From contig CAKZKZ010000702.1 in NCBI GenBank assembly GCA_937124495.1, forward strand, positions 1-9,189: a stretch of DNA of 9,189 nt. Reading direction: 5' to 3'. Both the position numbers and the translations under genes were made by a program. Source of the stretch: an uncultured Dokdonia sp. (GTDB taxonomy: Bacteria; Bacteroidota; Bacteroidia; Flavobacteriales; Flavobacteriaceae). This document shows, one piece after another, positions 1 through 7,076 of the stretch. Within the stretch, counting starts at the first letter, position 1, and every line of letters begins with the position of its first letter. Below the pieces are notes generated by a model that saw only the letters and a program-made list of their open reading frames with translations, was not told the origin of the DNA and ran no database searches.

Positions 1-704
1 TTAAGCACAGCAAGTGAGCGGGGTTTTTTAAAACCGTGCAAATGTAACTCATAATACTGTAATAACATAGTGAGGAAATCACTGCGTTGTTTTTGATTTA
101 ATTTGATTTCTGGTAATGCATCAAATTTTATGCCTAATAGCTCTTTTAGAATTTTTATTTGTATCCCATTTTGACAATAGATATTTATTTCTGAAGCTTC
201 AAATGTACCTTCTATGAGATTGAAGTATTCATAATCACTATGAGTTTGATCCGGATAAAAACCGAGATACTCTGTAAGCTTGACTAAAAATAAAAGATGG
301 AAGTTGGCAATAGCATCATGTGTATCTAACCAAATAGTAGAAGCGGTTAGATAATCAAATAGTAGGCTATTTTCTTCTTCTTCTATAATGGTACTACGCA
401 ACATATCTGAGATAAAAAACACGACAGATGTTTTAGCAATATCTGTATGCAAATTTCTGTATTGATAGGATACCTTTGCTTCTCGTATGGTTTCTAGTGT
501 CCCTTTGTCTTTATGATTTGCTTCTATCTCAAGTTGTGTAAGAGGTTGAAACATGGCGGTTCTAAGCTTCCCCTTTTTTGACTTTAATATATTACGTAAA
601 AGATATGATTTAAGACCGCTGCTTTTTGTAAAACATTTCACAATAAGATCTGCTTCACTATACTTGAGGGCAGAGATGACGATTGCTTGTGTTTTAATAA
701 GCAT
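1..704 (-). CDS. recO: DNA repair protein RecO, 3' end cut by window edge
   Basis: RecO loads RecA onto single-stranded DNA together with RecR in the RecF recombination-repair pathway, in the cytoplasm. I translated this frame by hand. It is open from the ATG at 704 to the window edge, giving about 234 residues. It begins MLIKTQAIVISALKYSEADL, then has 'VKCFTKSSGLKSYLL' as in the OB-fold N-terminal domain, and a helical C-terminal half with 'NFHLLFLVKLTEYLGFYPD' and 'HLHGFKKPRSLAVL', all typical of flavobacterial RecO. Family members have about 240 residues, so probably fewer than ten are missing. Only two cysteines are visible, so the four-cysteine zinc finger of some RecO proteins is absent. 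Its ATG shares a base with the TAA of the upstream porZ-like gene (TAATG), which suggests translational coupling and co-transcription. Confidence 0.93.
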   Translation of the reverse strand, partial: MLIKTQAIVISALKYSEADLIVKCFTKSSGLKSYLLRNILKSKKGKLRTAMFQPLTQLEIEANHKDKGTLETIREAKVSYQYRNLHTDIAKTSVVFFISDMLRSTIIEEEENSLLFDYLTASTIWLDTHDAIANFHLLFLVKLTEYLGFYPDQTHSDYEYFNLIEGTFEASEINIYCQNGIQIKILKELLGIKFDALPEIKLNQKQRSDFLTMLLQYYELHLHGFKKPRSLAVL

Positions 705-2977
705 TATCGTATAATCATCAGTTTAGCAATTTGAGTTTCTAGTGCGTCCGGACCTGTAATCAGAATAAGATATACTCCAGAGGCTACTCGATGTCTTCCA
801 AAAGCTCTAGTATCCCAGGTAATACTTCCACCTATAGTATTTTCTTCATGAACAAGGTTTCCGGTAAGATCTGTGATTTTTACATTGGTACGTGCAGTAA
901 GCCCTTTTATAGTCACTTCTCCATTAAAAGTAGGTCTTACGGGGTTAGGGTAGACAATTACTTCTTCCAAATCTTCTGCAGGCCCTGTATTAGATCCATC
1001 AAAAGAAACAAGCCCTTCAAGAGTAGCAAAGTATACGGTACCTGTTTCTGGATCTAACGCAATATCTTGAACGTTATTAGAAGGTAGAGGCGAATTATCT
1101 TCTGTAAAGTGCTGTAATGTCTCTTGACCACTAGGGGAGAAGAGAAAAACACCTGAGTCTATAGTAGACACCCATTTGTTATTTGCACCATCAACAACAA
1201 TTTCTGTTATTGCTTGATCATTAAGTAGTTCTTGAGCAATACCATCTTGGAGGATAATAATAGCATTTGTAGTGACATTAGAATCTGTAAACATAGAAGA
1301 AGGAGAAAATAAAACACGAAGACCTCTTCGAGTACCTATCCACAAGGAACCGTTACGATCTAAAGCAAGTGCTCTTACATCATCATTAGGGAGGTTTGCG
1401 CCTGCTTCTTCTCCAGAAATTCGAGCAAAACTCCCGGTATTTGGATCGTACCCCGCAACACCAGCATTACTCGTTCCTAGATATATACTACCGTCTCCAG
1501 CAATTACGAGATCATCTATTCCTAAAGCACCGATAACATCCGGAAGATCGTTTTCAAAAGAGACTGCATTAAATTGTCCTCCTGGAGAAAGTCTACTAAG
1601 AATATTAGGTACTCTAGCATTTGCTATCCATAAATTGCCTTGCCTATCAAAAGCACTTCCATTTACCCTTACACTATTGTTATTTGCACCAATGCCCTGT
1701 AACGAGCTATTCGTTTCATTATATAAAACAGTGGGAACTTCGTCATTTACTTCTAGAAGCCCAGTTCCAAATGAACTTATATATACTTGATTTATATTTT
1801 GAGGGTTTATAGAGATAAAAGATAAATCTCTGGCTCCAAGAACACTATCATAAGGAATGTTGTTCCATACCCTTTCTGTTGTAAGATGGCTTATCCCTCT
1901 TCTTCTATTTCTTGGAGAATATGTGTCGCTGTATTCTCCATATACTACCCATAATTCATTGATAGTAGCACTTATATTAAAAGGGTCGTTACGCAAAGGA
2001 CCATTGGGTAGTATTTGAGAAACTTCATTTCCATTAAGAGGAACTCTAATGACTCCAGATCCTAAGGTTGAAATAAATAGAGAACCATTTAAAATTACAG
2101 AAGCACTATAGTCTGAATCAAACTCTGGGATATTTGAAAACGAATTTATAAGAACTCCTCCTGTATTGTATATGTTTACGTTGTTTTCAGTAACCACACT
2201 TAGCTCTATCTCATTGGCTTCAAGATCTTCAATGGTTTCTGGAAGTTGTTGGAAAGGAGTAAAGTTGGTTCCTGTAGTAGATTGTAATAATTGTGACCCA
2301 GAAGCCAGGTATATGGTATTGTCAAGAGCTGCAATTCCTTGATAAGAACCTATTGCAACAGTAGACCAATTATTAAAATCTATAATATTTGAATTATTTA
2401 CAATAGCTCTTCTTACGCCTCCATCAGTACTAGACGCATAGATGTATTCATCTAATATGGTTGTTTGTGTGATATTTAATTGGGAGCCGTTATCTCCAAT
2501 GAAATAAGAATCGTTAAATTCTAATTGTCCTAAGTCATATAAGGAAATTCCAAAACCAGAAGAGATATATACAAATCCATTGGATTCTGAAAAGTGGTTT
2601 ATTCTTTTACTATCTGGAGGAATAGAGACTCTATTAAATATATCAACAACAGTGATTACATTTTCGCTATTTCCTACAATGATATCTATAATGCCATTTT
2701 CATATCCAATAAGGAGGGTGTCAAATGCTTCACTATAATAGATAGAAGAAATAATATTTCCAGAAAGCCCGTTAATTGTTGATCTTGTTACTGTGCTTCC
2801 GTTGATAGTAGAGAAAATAAATACAGCGTTTTCTGAAGCAGCATATATGCGTCCGTTTCCTTCGTCAATATCTCCTACAGTTGCAAAAGAAAAATAGCCT
2901 GTCCACTCATCAGAAAAATCCTGTCCATAGAGTGGTAGGCAAAACAGGACTATTAAAAATATATAGAGTTGTTTCAC
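704..2977 (-). CDS. porZ: PorZ-like type IX secretion beta-propeller protein
   Basis: This is a secreted surface protein. In Porphyromonas gingivalis, PorZ belongs to the type IX secretion attachment complex with PorU, PorV and PorQ and helps supply anionic LPS to the sortase; a similar role here is inferred. I prefer the GTG at 2977 (757 residues, numbered from it): the signal peptide then reads VKQLYIFLIVLFCLPLYGQ. The TTG at 3010 would give 768 residues but lies inside a -7 promoter element. After the signal come a PorZ-type N-terminal propeller ('GYFSFATVGDI', 'GRIYAASENAVFIF', 'LLIGYENGIIDII', 'SSGFGISLYDL') and a second propeller with two-component-regulator-type blades ('VRALALDRNGSLWIGTRRGL', 'VQDIALDPETGTVYFATLEG'). 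From about residue 671 there is a sorting-type C-terminal domain ('VIVYPNPV', 'VKITDLTGNLV', 'ASGVYLILI'). The gene is followed directly by recO. Family assignment is good; the exact start is less certain. Confidence 0.85.
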   Translation of the reverse strand: MKQLYIFLIVLFCLPLYGQDFSDEWTGYFSFATVGDIDEGNGRIYAASENAVFIFSTINGSTVTRSTINGLSGNIISSIYYSEAFDTLLIGYENGIIDIIVGNSENVITVVDIFNRVSIPPDSKRINHFSESNGFVYISSGFGISLYDLGQLEFNDSYFIGDNGSQLNITQTTILDEYIYASSTDGGVRRAIVNNSNIIDFNNWSTVAIGSYQGIAALDNTIYLASGSQLLQSTTGTNFTPFQQLPETIEDLEANEIELSVVTENNVNIYNTGGVLINSFSNIPEFDSDYSASVILNGSLFISTLGSGVIRVPLNGNEVSQILPNGPLRNDPFNISATINELWVVYGEYSDTYSPRNRRRGISHLTTERVWNNIPYDSVLGARDLSFISINPQNINQVYISSFGTGLLEVNDEVPTVLYNETNSSLQGIGANNNSVRVNGSAFDRQGNLWIANARVPNILSRLSPGGQFNAVSFENDLPDVIGALGIDDLVIAGDGSIYLGTSNAGVAGYDPNTGSFARISGEEAGANLPNDDVRALALDRNGSLWIGTRRGLRVLFSPSSMFTDSNVTTNAIIILQDGIAQELLNDQAITEIVVDGANNKWVSTIDSGVFLFSPSGQETLQHFTEDNSPLPSNNVQDIALDPETGTVYFATLEGLVSFDGSNTGPAEDLEEVIVYPNPVRPTFNGEVTIKGLTARTNVKITDLTGNLVHEENTIGGSITWDTRAFGRHRVASGVYLILITGPDALETQIAKLMIIR

Positions 2978-3007
2978 GTGTTTTTTTGTTCTTCTTTTTA
3001 AACCGTT

Positions 3008-3015
3008 CAAAAATA
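3008..3015 (-). promoter_or_regulatory. Candidate -7 promoter element of porZ-recO
   Basis: Read on the minus strand this is TATTTTTG, a full match to the Bacteroidetes -7 element TAnnTTTG. Transcription would start near 3001 and give a short A-rich leader before the GTG at 2977. No -33 TTG was found at the usual 17-23 base distance; the nearest TTTG is about 29 bases upstream. The TTG of this element is the same TTG that could be read as a start codon. Confidence 0.45.
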
Positions 3016-3154
3016 CAATTATTGTCTTAGTGTTTGAATAATACCAAATGAATATTAAAACAAACCTTATAGATAGTTTCTATAGCACTTATATTTCACA
3101 ATAAAATAAAACCGTAGGTATGACTATACTTGAATTTCCTTATTCATCTAAGCA

Positions 3155-3176
3155 CTATATAATTCAAATTATATAG
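3155..3176. repeat. AT-rich perfect inverted repeat
   Basis: The arms CTATATAATT and AATTATATAG are perfect 10-base complements around a two-base centre. The element lies about 140 bases upstream of the candidate porZ promoter, in the gap after the gdhA terminator. It is nearly all A/T, so a strong terminator is unlikely. It could be a protein-binding dyad or chance in AT-rich DNA. Confidence 0.4.
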
Positions 3177-3220
3177 ACTCATTTTTAAATCCATTTGATA
3201 TAAGATGTTGAGGTATTCTG

Positions 3221-3243
3221 TTTTTTCGCTTAAAGCGAAAAAA
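3221..3243. repeat. Second hairpin behind the gdhA terminator
   Basis: TTTTTTCGCTT and AAGCGAAAAAA form perfect 11-base arms around a single central A. The GC step is flanked by T and A runs, as in a compact bidirectional terminator. It lies 10 bases beyond the main gdhA terminator in the direction of gdhA transcription, so it may act as a backup stop protecting porZ-recO from read-through. Confidence 0.5.
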
Positions 3244-3252
3244 GATTAAAAA

Positions 3253-3278
3253 AAATAGGCGACATCTGTCGCCTATTT
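3253..3278 (-). terminator. Rho-independent terminator of gdhA
   Basis: A 12-base stem (AAATAGGCGACA with its exact complement) surrounds a two-base centre and is followed on the minus strand by a run of eight T. It begins about 22 bases after the gdhA stop codon. Stem, GC core and T-tract are all as expected for an intrinsic terminator. It separates gdhA from the porZ-recO unit downstream. Confidence 0.88.
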
Positions 3279-3300
3279 AATATCTATATGTTTTTAAGTA

Positions 3301-4644
3301 TTAGACAACACCTTGTGCCATCATAGCTTCAGCTATTTTTACAAATCCAGCAACATTAGCACCTTTCACATAATCTACGTATCCGTCTTCTTGTGTTCCA
3401 TATTCTACACAAGCAGCATGAATATCTAGCATAATTCCGTGAAGTTTTTTGTCTACTTCTTCTGCAGTCCAGTTATAACGTAAACTGTTTTGTGACATTT
3501 CAAGCCCAGATGTAGCAACCCCTCCTGCATTAGATGCTTTTCCTGGAGAGAAAAGAATTTTTGCATCTTGAAATGCTTCTATAGCTTCTGGAGTTGTAGG
3601 CATGTTTGCACCTTCTGCTACACAGATACATCCGTTTGTGATTAGTGTTTTTGCAGCTTCATGATCTAATTCGTTTTGAGTAGCGCATGGAAGTGCAACA
3701 TCACAAGCAAGACCCCAAGGCTTTTGACCTTCGTGATATTCAGCAGATGGATACTTGTCTAAGTATTCTTTAATTCTTCCGCGACGTACATTTTTGATTT
3801 CCATAACGTGCGCAAGTTTTTCAGCATCAATACCGTCTTTATCGTGTATGAAGCCGCTAGAGTCAGAAAGAGTTACTACTTTTCCTCCTAGTTGCGTCGC
3901 TTTTTCGGTAGCATATTGGGCTACATTTCCAGATCCAGAAACAACAACTGTTTTTCCTTCAAAAGATTCATTTTTTGTTTTAAGCATACTTTCTGCGAAG
4001 TATACATCTCCATATCCTGTAGCTTCAGGACGTATTAATGATCCTCCGTAAGAAAGTCCTTTTCCTGTAAGAACTCCTGTAAACTCATTACGAATACGCT
4101 TGTATTGTCCAAAAAGATATCCTATCTCACGACCTCCTACACCAATATCTCCAGCAGGAACATCAGTATTAGGCCCTATATGACGAGATAATTCTGTCAT
4201 AAAGCTTTGGCAAAAGCGCATCACTTCTGCATCAGATTTCCCTTTTGGGTTAAAATCTGATCCTCCTTTTCCACCTCCCATAGGAAGTGTTGTAAGACTA
4301 TTTTTAAATACTTGTTCAAAACCTAAGAACTTAAGAATACTTAAGTTTACTGAAGGATGGAAACGTAATCCCCCTTTGTAAGGTCCTATCGCACTATTAA
4401 ATTCTACTCTATAACCGCGATTTACTTGAATATCTCCACTGTCATCTGTCCATGCGACTCTAAACATAATAGTGCGTTCTGGCTCAACCATACGCTCTAA
4501 AAGCTTCTTGCCTTGGTATTTTGGATTTTTTTCTATAAAAGGAATAACCGTCTCTGCAACTTCTAGTACAGCTTGCATAAATTCAGGTTCATTCTGGTTG
4601 CTTTTTGCAACGTAATCGACAAAGTTTTTAATGCTGTCTGACAT
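3301..4644 (-). CDS. gdhA: NADP-type glutamate dehydrogenase
   Basis: This cytoplasmic enzyme forms glutamate from 2-oxoglutarate and ammonium with NADPH (EC 1.4.1.4 type), linking nitrogen assimilation to the citrate cycle. The 447 residues match the hexameric bacterial GdhA family in length. Visible motifs: 'GPYKGGLRFHP' with substrate-binding Lys90; 'PMGGGKGGSDF' with catalytic Lys126; 'PAGDIGVGGREIGYLFGQY' with catalytic Asp166; and the Rossmann nucleotide-binding turn 'GSGNVAQYA' at 237-245. The C-terminal 'AGGVATSGLEMSQNS' is also typical. NADP preference is inferred from similarity to the biosynthetic class, not measured. The ATG at 4644 follows an A-rich AAAAAGAT leader. The gene stands alone, with its own terminator behind it and a divergent outer-membrane protein gene in front. 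Confidence 0.96.
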   Translation of the reverse strand: MSDSIKNFVDYVAKSNQNEPEFMQAVLEVAETVIPFIEKNPKYQGKKLLERMVEPERTIMFRVAWTDDSGDIQVNRGYRVEFNSAIGPYKGGLRFHPSVNLSILKFLGFEQVFKNSLTTLPMGGGKGGSDFNPKGKSDAEVMRFCQSFMTELSRHIGPNTDVPAGDIGVGGREIGYLFGQYKRIRNEFTGVLTGKGLSYGGSLIRPEATGYGDVYFAESMLKTKNESFEGKTVVVSGSGNVAQYATEKATQLGGKVVTLSDSSGFIHDKDGIDAEKLAHVMEIKNVRRGRIKEYLDKYPSAEYHEGQKPWGLACDVALPCATQNELDHEAAKTLITNGCICVAEGANMPTTPEAIEAFQDAKILFSPGKASNAGGVATSGLEMSQNSLRYNWTAEEVDKKLHGIMLDIHAACVEYGTQEDGYVDYVKGANVAGFVKIAEAMMAQGVV

Positions 4645-4697
4645 ATCTTTTTAGTATTAGATAATTTATATATTAAAAATACGTTTTTAATAGAGTG

Positions 4698-4705
4698 CAA
4701 ATATA
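4698..4705 (-). promoter_or_regulatory. Candidate -7 promoter element of gdhA
   Basis: On the minus strand this reads TATATTTG, a full match to TAnnTTTG. Transcription would start near 4691, giving a leader of about 47 bases. That leader contains an AT-rich dyad at 4673-4692 (ATTAAAAA and TTTTTAAT around TACG). I could not find a good -33 TTG. Confidence 0.5.
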
Positions 4706-4782
4706 ACGTATCCTGAAAATTGAGTCGTTTTTTTTTCGAAATTCATAAAAATAATGCGTTTTTTTAAAGATTCAACTTATTT

Positions 4783-4805
4783 TTTTAAAGCCAGTGGCTT
4801 TAAAA
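4783..4805. repeat. Palindrome in the gdhA / beta-barrel divergent promoter region
   Basis: TTTTAAAGCCA and TGGCTTTAAAA are perfect 11-base arms around one G. The dyad lies between two divergent candidate promoters, just upstream of the plus-strand -7 element at 4829. No transcript should end here, because both neighbours point away, so an operator is more plausible than a terminator. The binding protein is unknown. Confidence 0.5.
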
Positions 4806-4828
4806 TTTCGCTGTTAACCTAGTTTTTA

Positions 4829-4836
4829 TATATTTG
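4829..4836 (+). promoter_or_regulatory. Candidate -7 promoter element of the beta-barrel gene
   Basis: The sequence TATATTTG matches TAnnTTTG exactly and lies 25 bases before the ATG at 4862, giving a leader of roughly 18 bases. A partial -33 match, TTTCG ending at 4810, is 18 bases upstream. Confidence 0.55.
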
Positions 4837-4861
4837 TTACTGTCTCAAATTACCAATTTTC

Positions 4862-5686
4862 ATGAAAGCCAGATACCTACTCATGGCAATTATTTCATTC
4901 TGCTTTGCTCACCAGGAGCTAAAAGCGCAACTTGGCTTTTCCCATGAAGTCGGCGTTATCACTGGTCCCGTAGCATTTCAGTCTGATTTTGGATTGCGAA
5001 ATAACGTTGATACAAATCGAGGAAATATCGGTTTTGGTATCGGAATTGTCCATTATTTAAACTTTGCTTATCGAGCAGATTGTAACTGTTATTCGAGGGA
5101 TACTTATTTTAATGATCACTTTAAAGTAAGAAACGAAATCGATTATCACGTCACAAATCTCAATCACTTTGGAGAAGAATCTCAAGATAATGACTTAGGA
5201 GGATTACAACTTAGAAGTCACTCTGGAGTTGCTAATGTTTTTGAGATAGGATCTCAATTAGAGTATTTCCCAATGAGTATTAGAGATTTTACTGCGGGTG
5301 CTTATCGAGTTGCTCCTTATGTGAGTCTTGGAGTTCATTTTGTGTCGTATGACCCTGAAGCTACTTCAGAATTGGGTGATATTCAAGGACAATTTATAAA
5401 TCCTTTTAGTGGAGAACTTGCTCCTACGCTGTTTAATGGATTTTCACAAGGAGAAGGACAGAATAGTAGCGGTATAGATGATAGACCAGGTTCTACTTGG
5501 GCAATTACCTGGAGCGCAGGGATTAGATATAAGCTAGCGCCCCTTAGTGACTTGGTGCTAGATGCTAGATGGCATTATTATACTTCAAACTGGGTAGATG
5601 GATTGAACCCTGACCCTAGACCTGTAAACCGAGCAAATGATTGGATTTTCTGGTTAAATGTTGGATATGTCTATTATATAGAATAA
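4862..5686 (+). CDS. Predicted outer-membrane beta-barrel protein next to gdhA
   Basis: The product has 274 residues and a signal peptide (MKARYLLMAIISFCFAHQEL, likely cut after 'KAQ' at about residue 23). The rest alternates short amphipathic stretches with Gly and aromatic residues: 'HEVGVITGPVAFQSDFG', 'GNIGFGIGIVHYLNFAY', 'RVAPYVSLGVHFVSY', 'WAITWSAGIRYKL', 'LVLDARWHYYTSNW', and a final 'DWIFWLNVGYVYYIE'. This fits an outer-membrane barrel of about eight strands. A Cys-x-Cys pair (74, 76) is present. From memory it resembles a flavobacterial family named THC0290_0291, often found beside gdhA and sometimes mislabelled as glutamate dehydrogenase; this needs a search. It has no detectable enzyme motif, is transcribed divergently from gdhA, and ends at a shared terminator. 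Its function is unknown. Confidence 0.85.
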   Translation: MKARYLLMAIISFCFAHQELKAQLGFSHEVGVITGPVAFQSDFGLRNNVDTNRGNIGFGIGIVHYLNFAYRADCNCYSRDTYFNDHFKVRNEIDYHVTNLNHFGEESQDNDLGGLQLRSHSGVANVFEIGSQLEYFPMSIRDFTAGAYRVAPYVSLGVHFVSYDPEATSELGDIQGQFINPFSGELAPTLFNGFSQGEGQNSSGIDDRPGSTWAITWSAGIRYKLAPLSDLVLDARWHYYTSNWVDGLNPDPRPVNRANDWIFWLNVGYVYYIE

Positions 5687-5696
5687 AATAATATGG

Positions 5697-5720
5697 AGTA
5701 CGCTTTCGCGAAAGCATACT
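5697..5720. repeat. GC-rich palindromic repeat, copy 1
   Basis: The core CGCTTTCGCGAAAGCATA (5701-5718) sits in a 24-base dyad with a single mismatch. The same 18 bases recur at 7077-7094 in the same orientation. The GC-rich core stands out in AT-rich intergenic DNA. It lies between the stop of the beta-barrel gene and the bidirectional terminator. It looks like a genome-wide repeat unit, but only two copies are visible here. Confidence 0.75.
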
Positions 5721-5731
5721 TATTCACATAA

Positions 5732-5767
5732 AAAATGGCTTCCAATATGATTATTGGAAGCCATTTT
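5732..5767. terminator. Bidirectional terminator between convergent genes
   Basis: A perfect 15-base stem (AAAATGGCTTCCAAT and its complement) surrounds a six-base ATGATT loop. On the plus strand it is followed by TTTTATTTTAT, on the minus strand by TTTTTTATG, so it can stop both the beta-barrel transcript (stop at 5686) and the cystathionine enzyme transcript (stop at 5791). Confidence 0.9.
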
Positions 5768-5790
5768 ATTTTATAAGGAATACATTTAAA

Positions 5791-6930
5791 TTACCCTAAT
5801 GCTTGTTTTATATCTGCAATAAGATCTTCTATATCTTCTATTCCAACACTTAAACGGATTAAAGAATCTTTAACACCTGTTTTTTCGCGTTCTTCTTTAG
5901 GAATGGATGCATGTGTCATAGATGCAGGATGTCCTGCAAGAGATTCAATACCACCAAGACTTTCTGCTAGCGTAAACACTTTTAGTTTTTCAACAACCTT
6001 TACAACACCATCATAAGAATCTTCTTTGGTTGTAAATGAAACCATGCCTCCAAAATCGCTCATTTGCTCTTTAGCTATATGGTGATTAGGATGATCTTCA
6101 AAACCGGGCCAATATACGTTGTCAACTTTAGGATGTGTTTTTAAGTAATGTGCAATCGCTTTTCCGTTTTCACAGTGACGTTGCATACGCACGTGCAATG
6201 TTTTTATGCCTCTTAAAGCAAGAAAACTATCTTGAGGGCCACATATAGCACCGCTTGCATTTTGAATAAAGTAGAGCCGTTTTGAGAGTTCTTCGTCTTT
6301 AACAATAAGTGCTCCCATGACAAGATCACTATGTCCTCCTATATATTTTGTAGCACTGTGCATGACAATGTCTGCTCCTAGATCTAATGGTTGTTGTAAG
6401 TAAGGTGTTGCAAAAGTGTTATCTACAGCAAGTAGGATCTGGTGTTTTTTTGCAACGGCTGCTACCGCTTTTATATCTATGATATTCATCATAGGGTTTG
6501 TGGGAGTCTCTACCCATAAGAGCTTGGTCTTTTCAGTAACGTAGTCTTCTATATGGCTAGCATTTCCCATTCCTATAAATCGAAATGTAATGCCAAAACC
6601 TTCAAATATTTTTGTAAATAAACGATAGGTTCCTCCGTAAAGATCGTTTGTTGAGAGAACTTCGTCCCCCGGTTGTAAGAGTTTTATGACTGCATCTATG
6701 GCTGCAAGACCAGAACCAAATGCAAGACCATAATTTCCGTTTTCTATACTTGCAAAAGCATTTTCTAATGCGCTTCTAGTAGGGTTGTGTGTTCTACTAT
6801 ACTCATATCCTCTATGACCTCCTGGTGTAGATTGTGCATAGGTAGAAGTCTGGTAGATAGGAGGCATTACAGCTCCATACGCTTTGTCTGGTTTCTGACC
6901 TCCATGTATTGTTTTAGTATTAAACTTCAT
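5791..6930 (-). CDS. metB: Cystathionine gamma-synthase/lyase (PLP enzyme)
   Basis: This cytoplasmic Cys/Met-metabolism PLP enzyme has 379 residues, the usual length. Motifs: 'YEYSRTHNPTR' at 42-52 (phosphate-binding Tyr and Arg from the neighbouring subunit), 'FGSGLAAI' at 71-78, 'DLYGGTYR' with Tyr98 stacking on PLP, 'AVDNTFATPY' with Asp170, and 'SATKYIGGHSD' with the PLP-bearing Lys195. The C-terminal 'LAESLGGIESLAGHPASMTH' is typical of the gamma-synthase/gamma-lyase branch. Whether it makes cystathionine from an activated homoserine and cysteine, or cleaves cystathionine to cysteine, cannot be settled by reading; flavobacterial relatives are usually labelled cystathionine gamma-synthase, hence the tentative symbol. 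It is a single-gene unit, with a shared terminator behind and a leader of roughly 100 bases in front. Confidence 0.9.
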   Translation of the reverse strand: MKFNTKTIHGGQKPDKAYGAVMPPIYQTSTYAQSTPGGHRGYEYSRTHNPTRSALENAFASIENGNYGLAFGSGLAAIDAVIKLLQPGDEVLSTNDLYGGTYRLFTKIFEGFGITFRFIGMGNASHIEDYVTEKTKLLWVETPTNPMMNIIDIKAVAAVAKKHQILLAVDNTFATPYLQQPLDLGADIVMHSATKYIGGHSDLVMGALIVKDEELSKRLYFIQNASGAICGPQDSFLALRGIKTLHVRMQRHCENGKAIAHYLKTHPKVDNVYWPGFEDHPNHHIAKEQMSDFGGMVSFTTKEDSYDGVVKVVEKLKVFTLAESLGGIESLAGHPASMTHASIPKEEREKTGVKDSLIRLSVGIEDIEDLIADIKQALG

Positions 6931-6951
6931 AAGTATATATAAGGTGTTAAG

Positions 6952-6970
6952 AATGTAAAGTTGTTACATT
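6952..6970. repeat. Interrupted dyad in the metB leader
   Basis: AATGTAA and TTACATT are perfect 7-base arms separated by AGTTG. The dyad lies 22-40 bases before the start codon of the cystathionine enzyme. Its size and spacing resemble an operator for a dimeric regulator; as RNA it would be a weak hairpin near the ribosome site. The regulator is unknown. Confidence 0.4.
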
Positions 6971-7042
6971 ACTTTCTTTATCATTAAAAGTATAATTAGG
7001 CACTTCTTTATATAAAGTGATTATTTACACTTAGGACGTATA

Positions 7043-7050
7043 CAAATTTA
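7043..7050 (-). promoter_or_regulatory. Candidate -7 promoter element of metB-like gene
   Basis: On the minus strand this reads TAAATTTG, matching TAnnTTTG. Transcription would start near 7036 and give a leader of about 105 bases. No clear -33 TTG is visible; the GC-rich palindrome at 7077-7094 begins 27 bases upstream and overlaps the place where it would lie. Confidence 0.45.
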
Positions 7051-7076
7051 AATAACTTAATATTAATTAATGTATT

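Noticed and set aside
1272..1790. 172-residue open frame on the plus strand
   Set aside because: It lies wholly antisense to the well-supported porZ-like gene, has no recognisable domain, and its composition is that of a complementary-strand shadow.
3755..4051. 98-residue open frame on the plus strand
   Set aside because: It is antisense to gdhA, whose catalytic motifs are intact; no independent coding signal is visible.
4673..4692. ATTAAAAA-TACG-TTTTTAAT as a terminator
   Set aside because: It lies in the gdhA leader, has no GC stem, and such symmetry is easily reached in A/T-rich DNA.
6931..7036. SAM riboswitch in the metB leader
   Set aside because: I looked for the conserved SAM-I core and a compact SAM-II-like pseudoknot and saw neither; only short AT-rich dyads are present.
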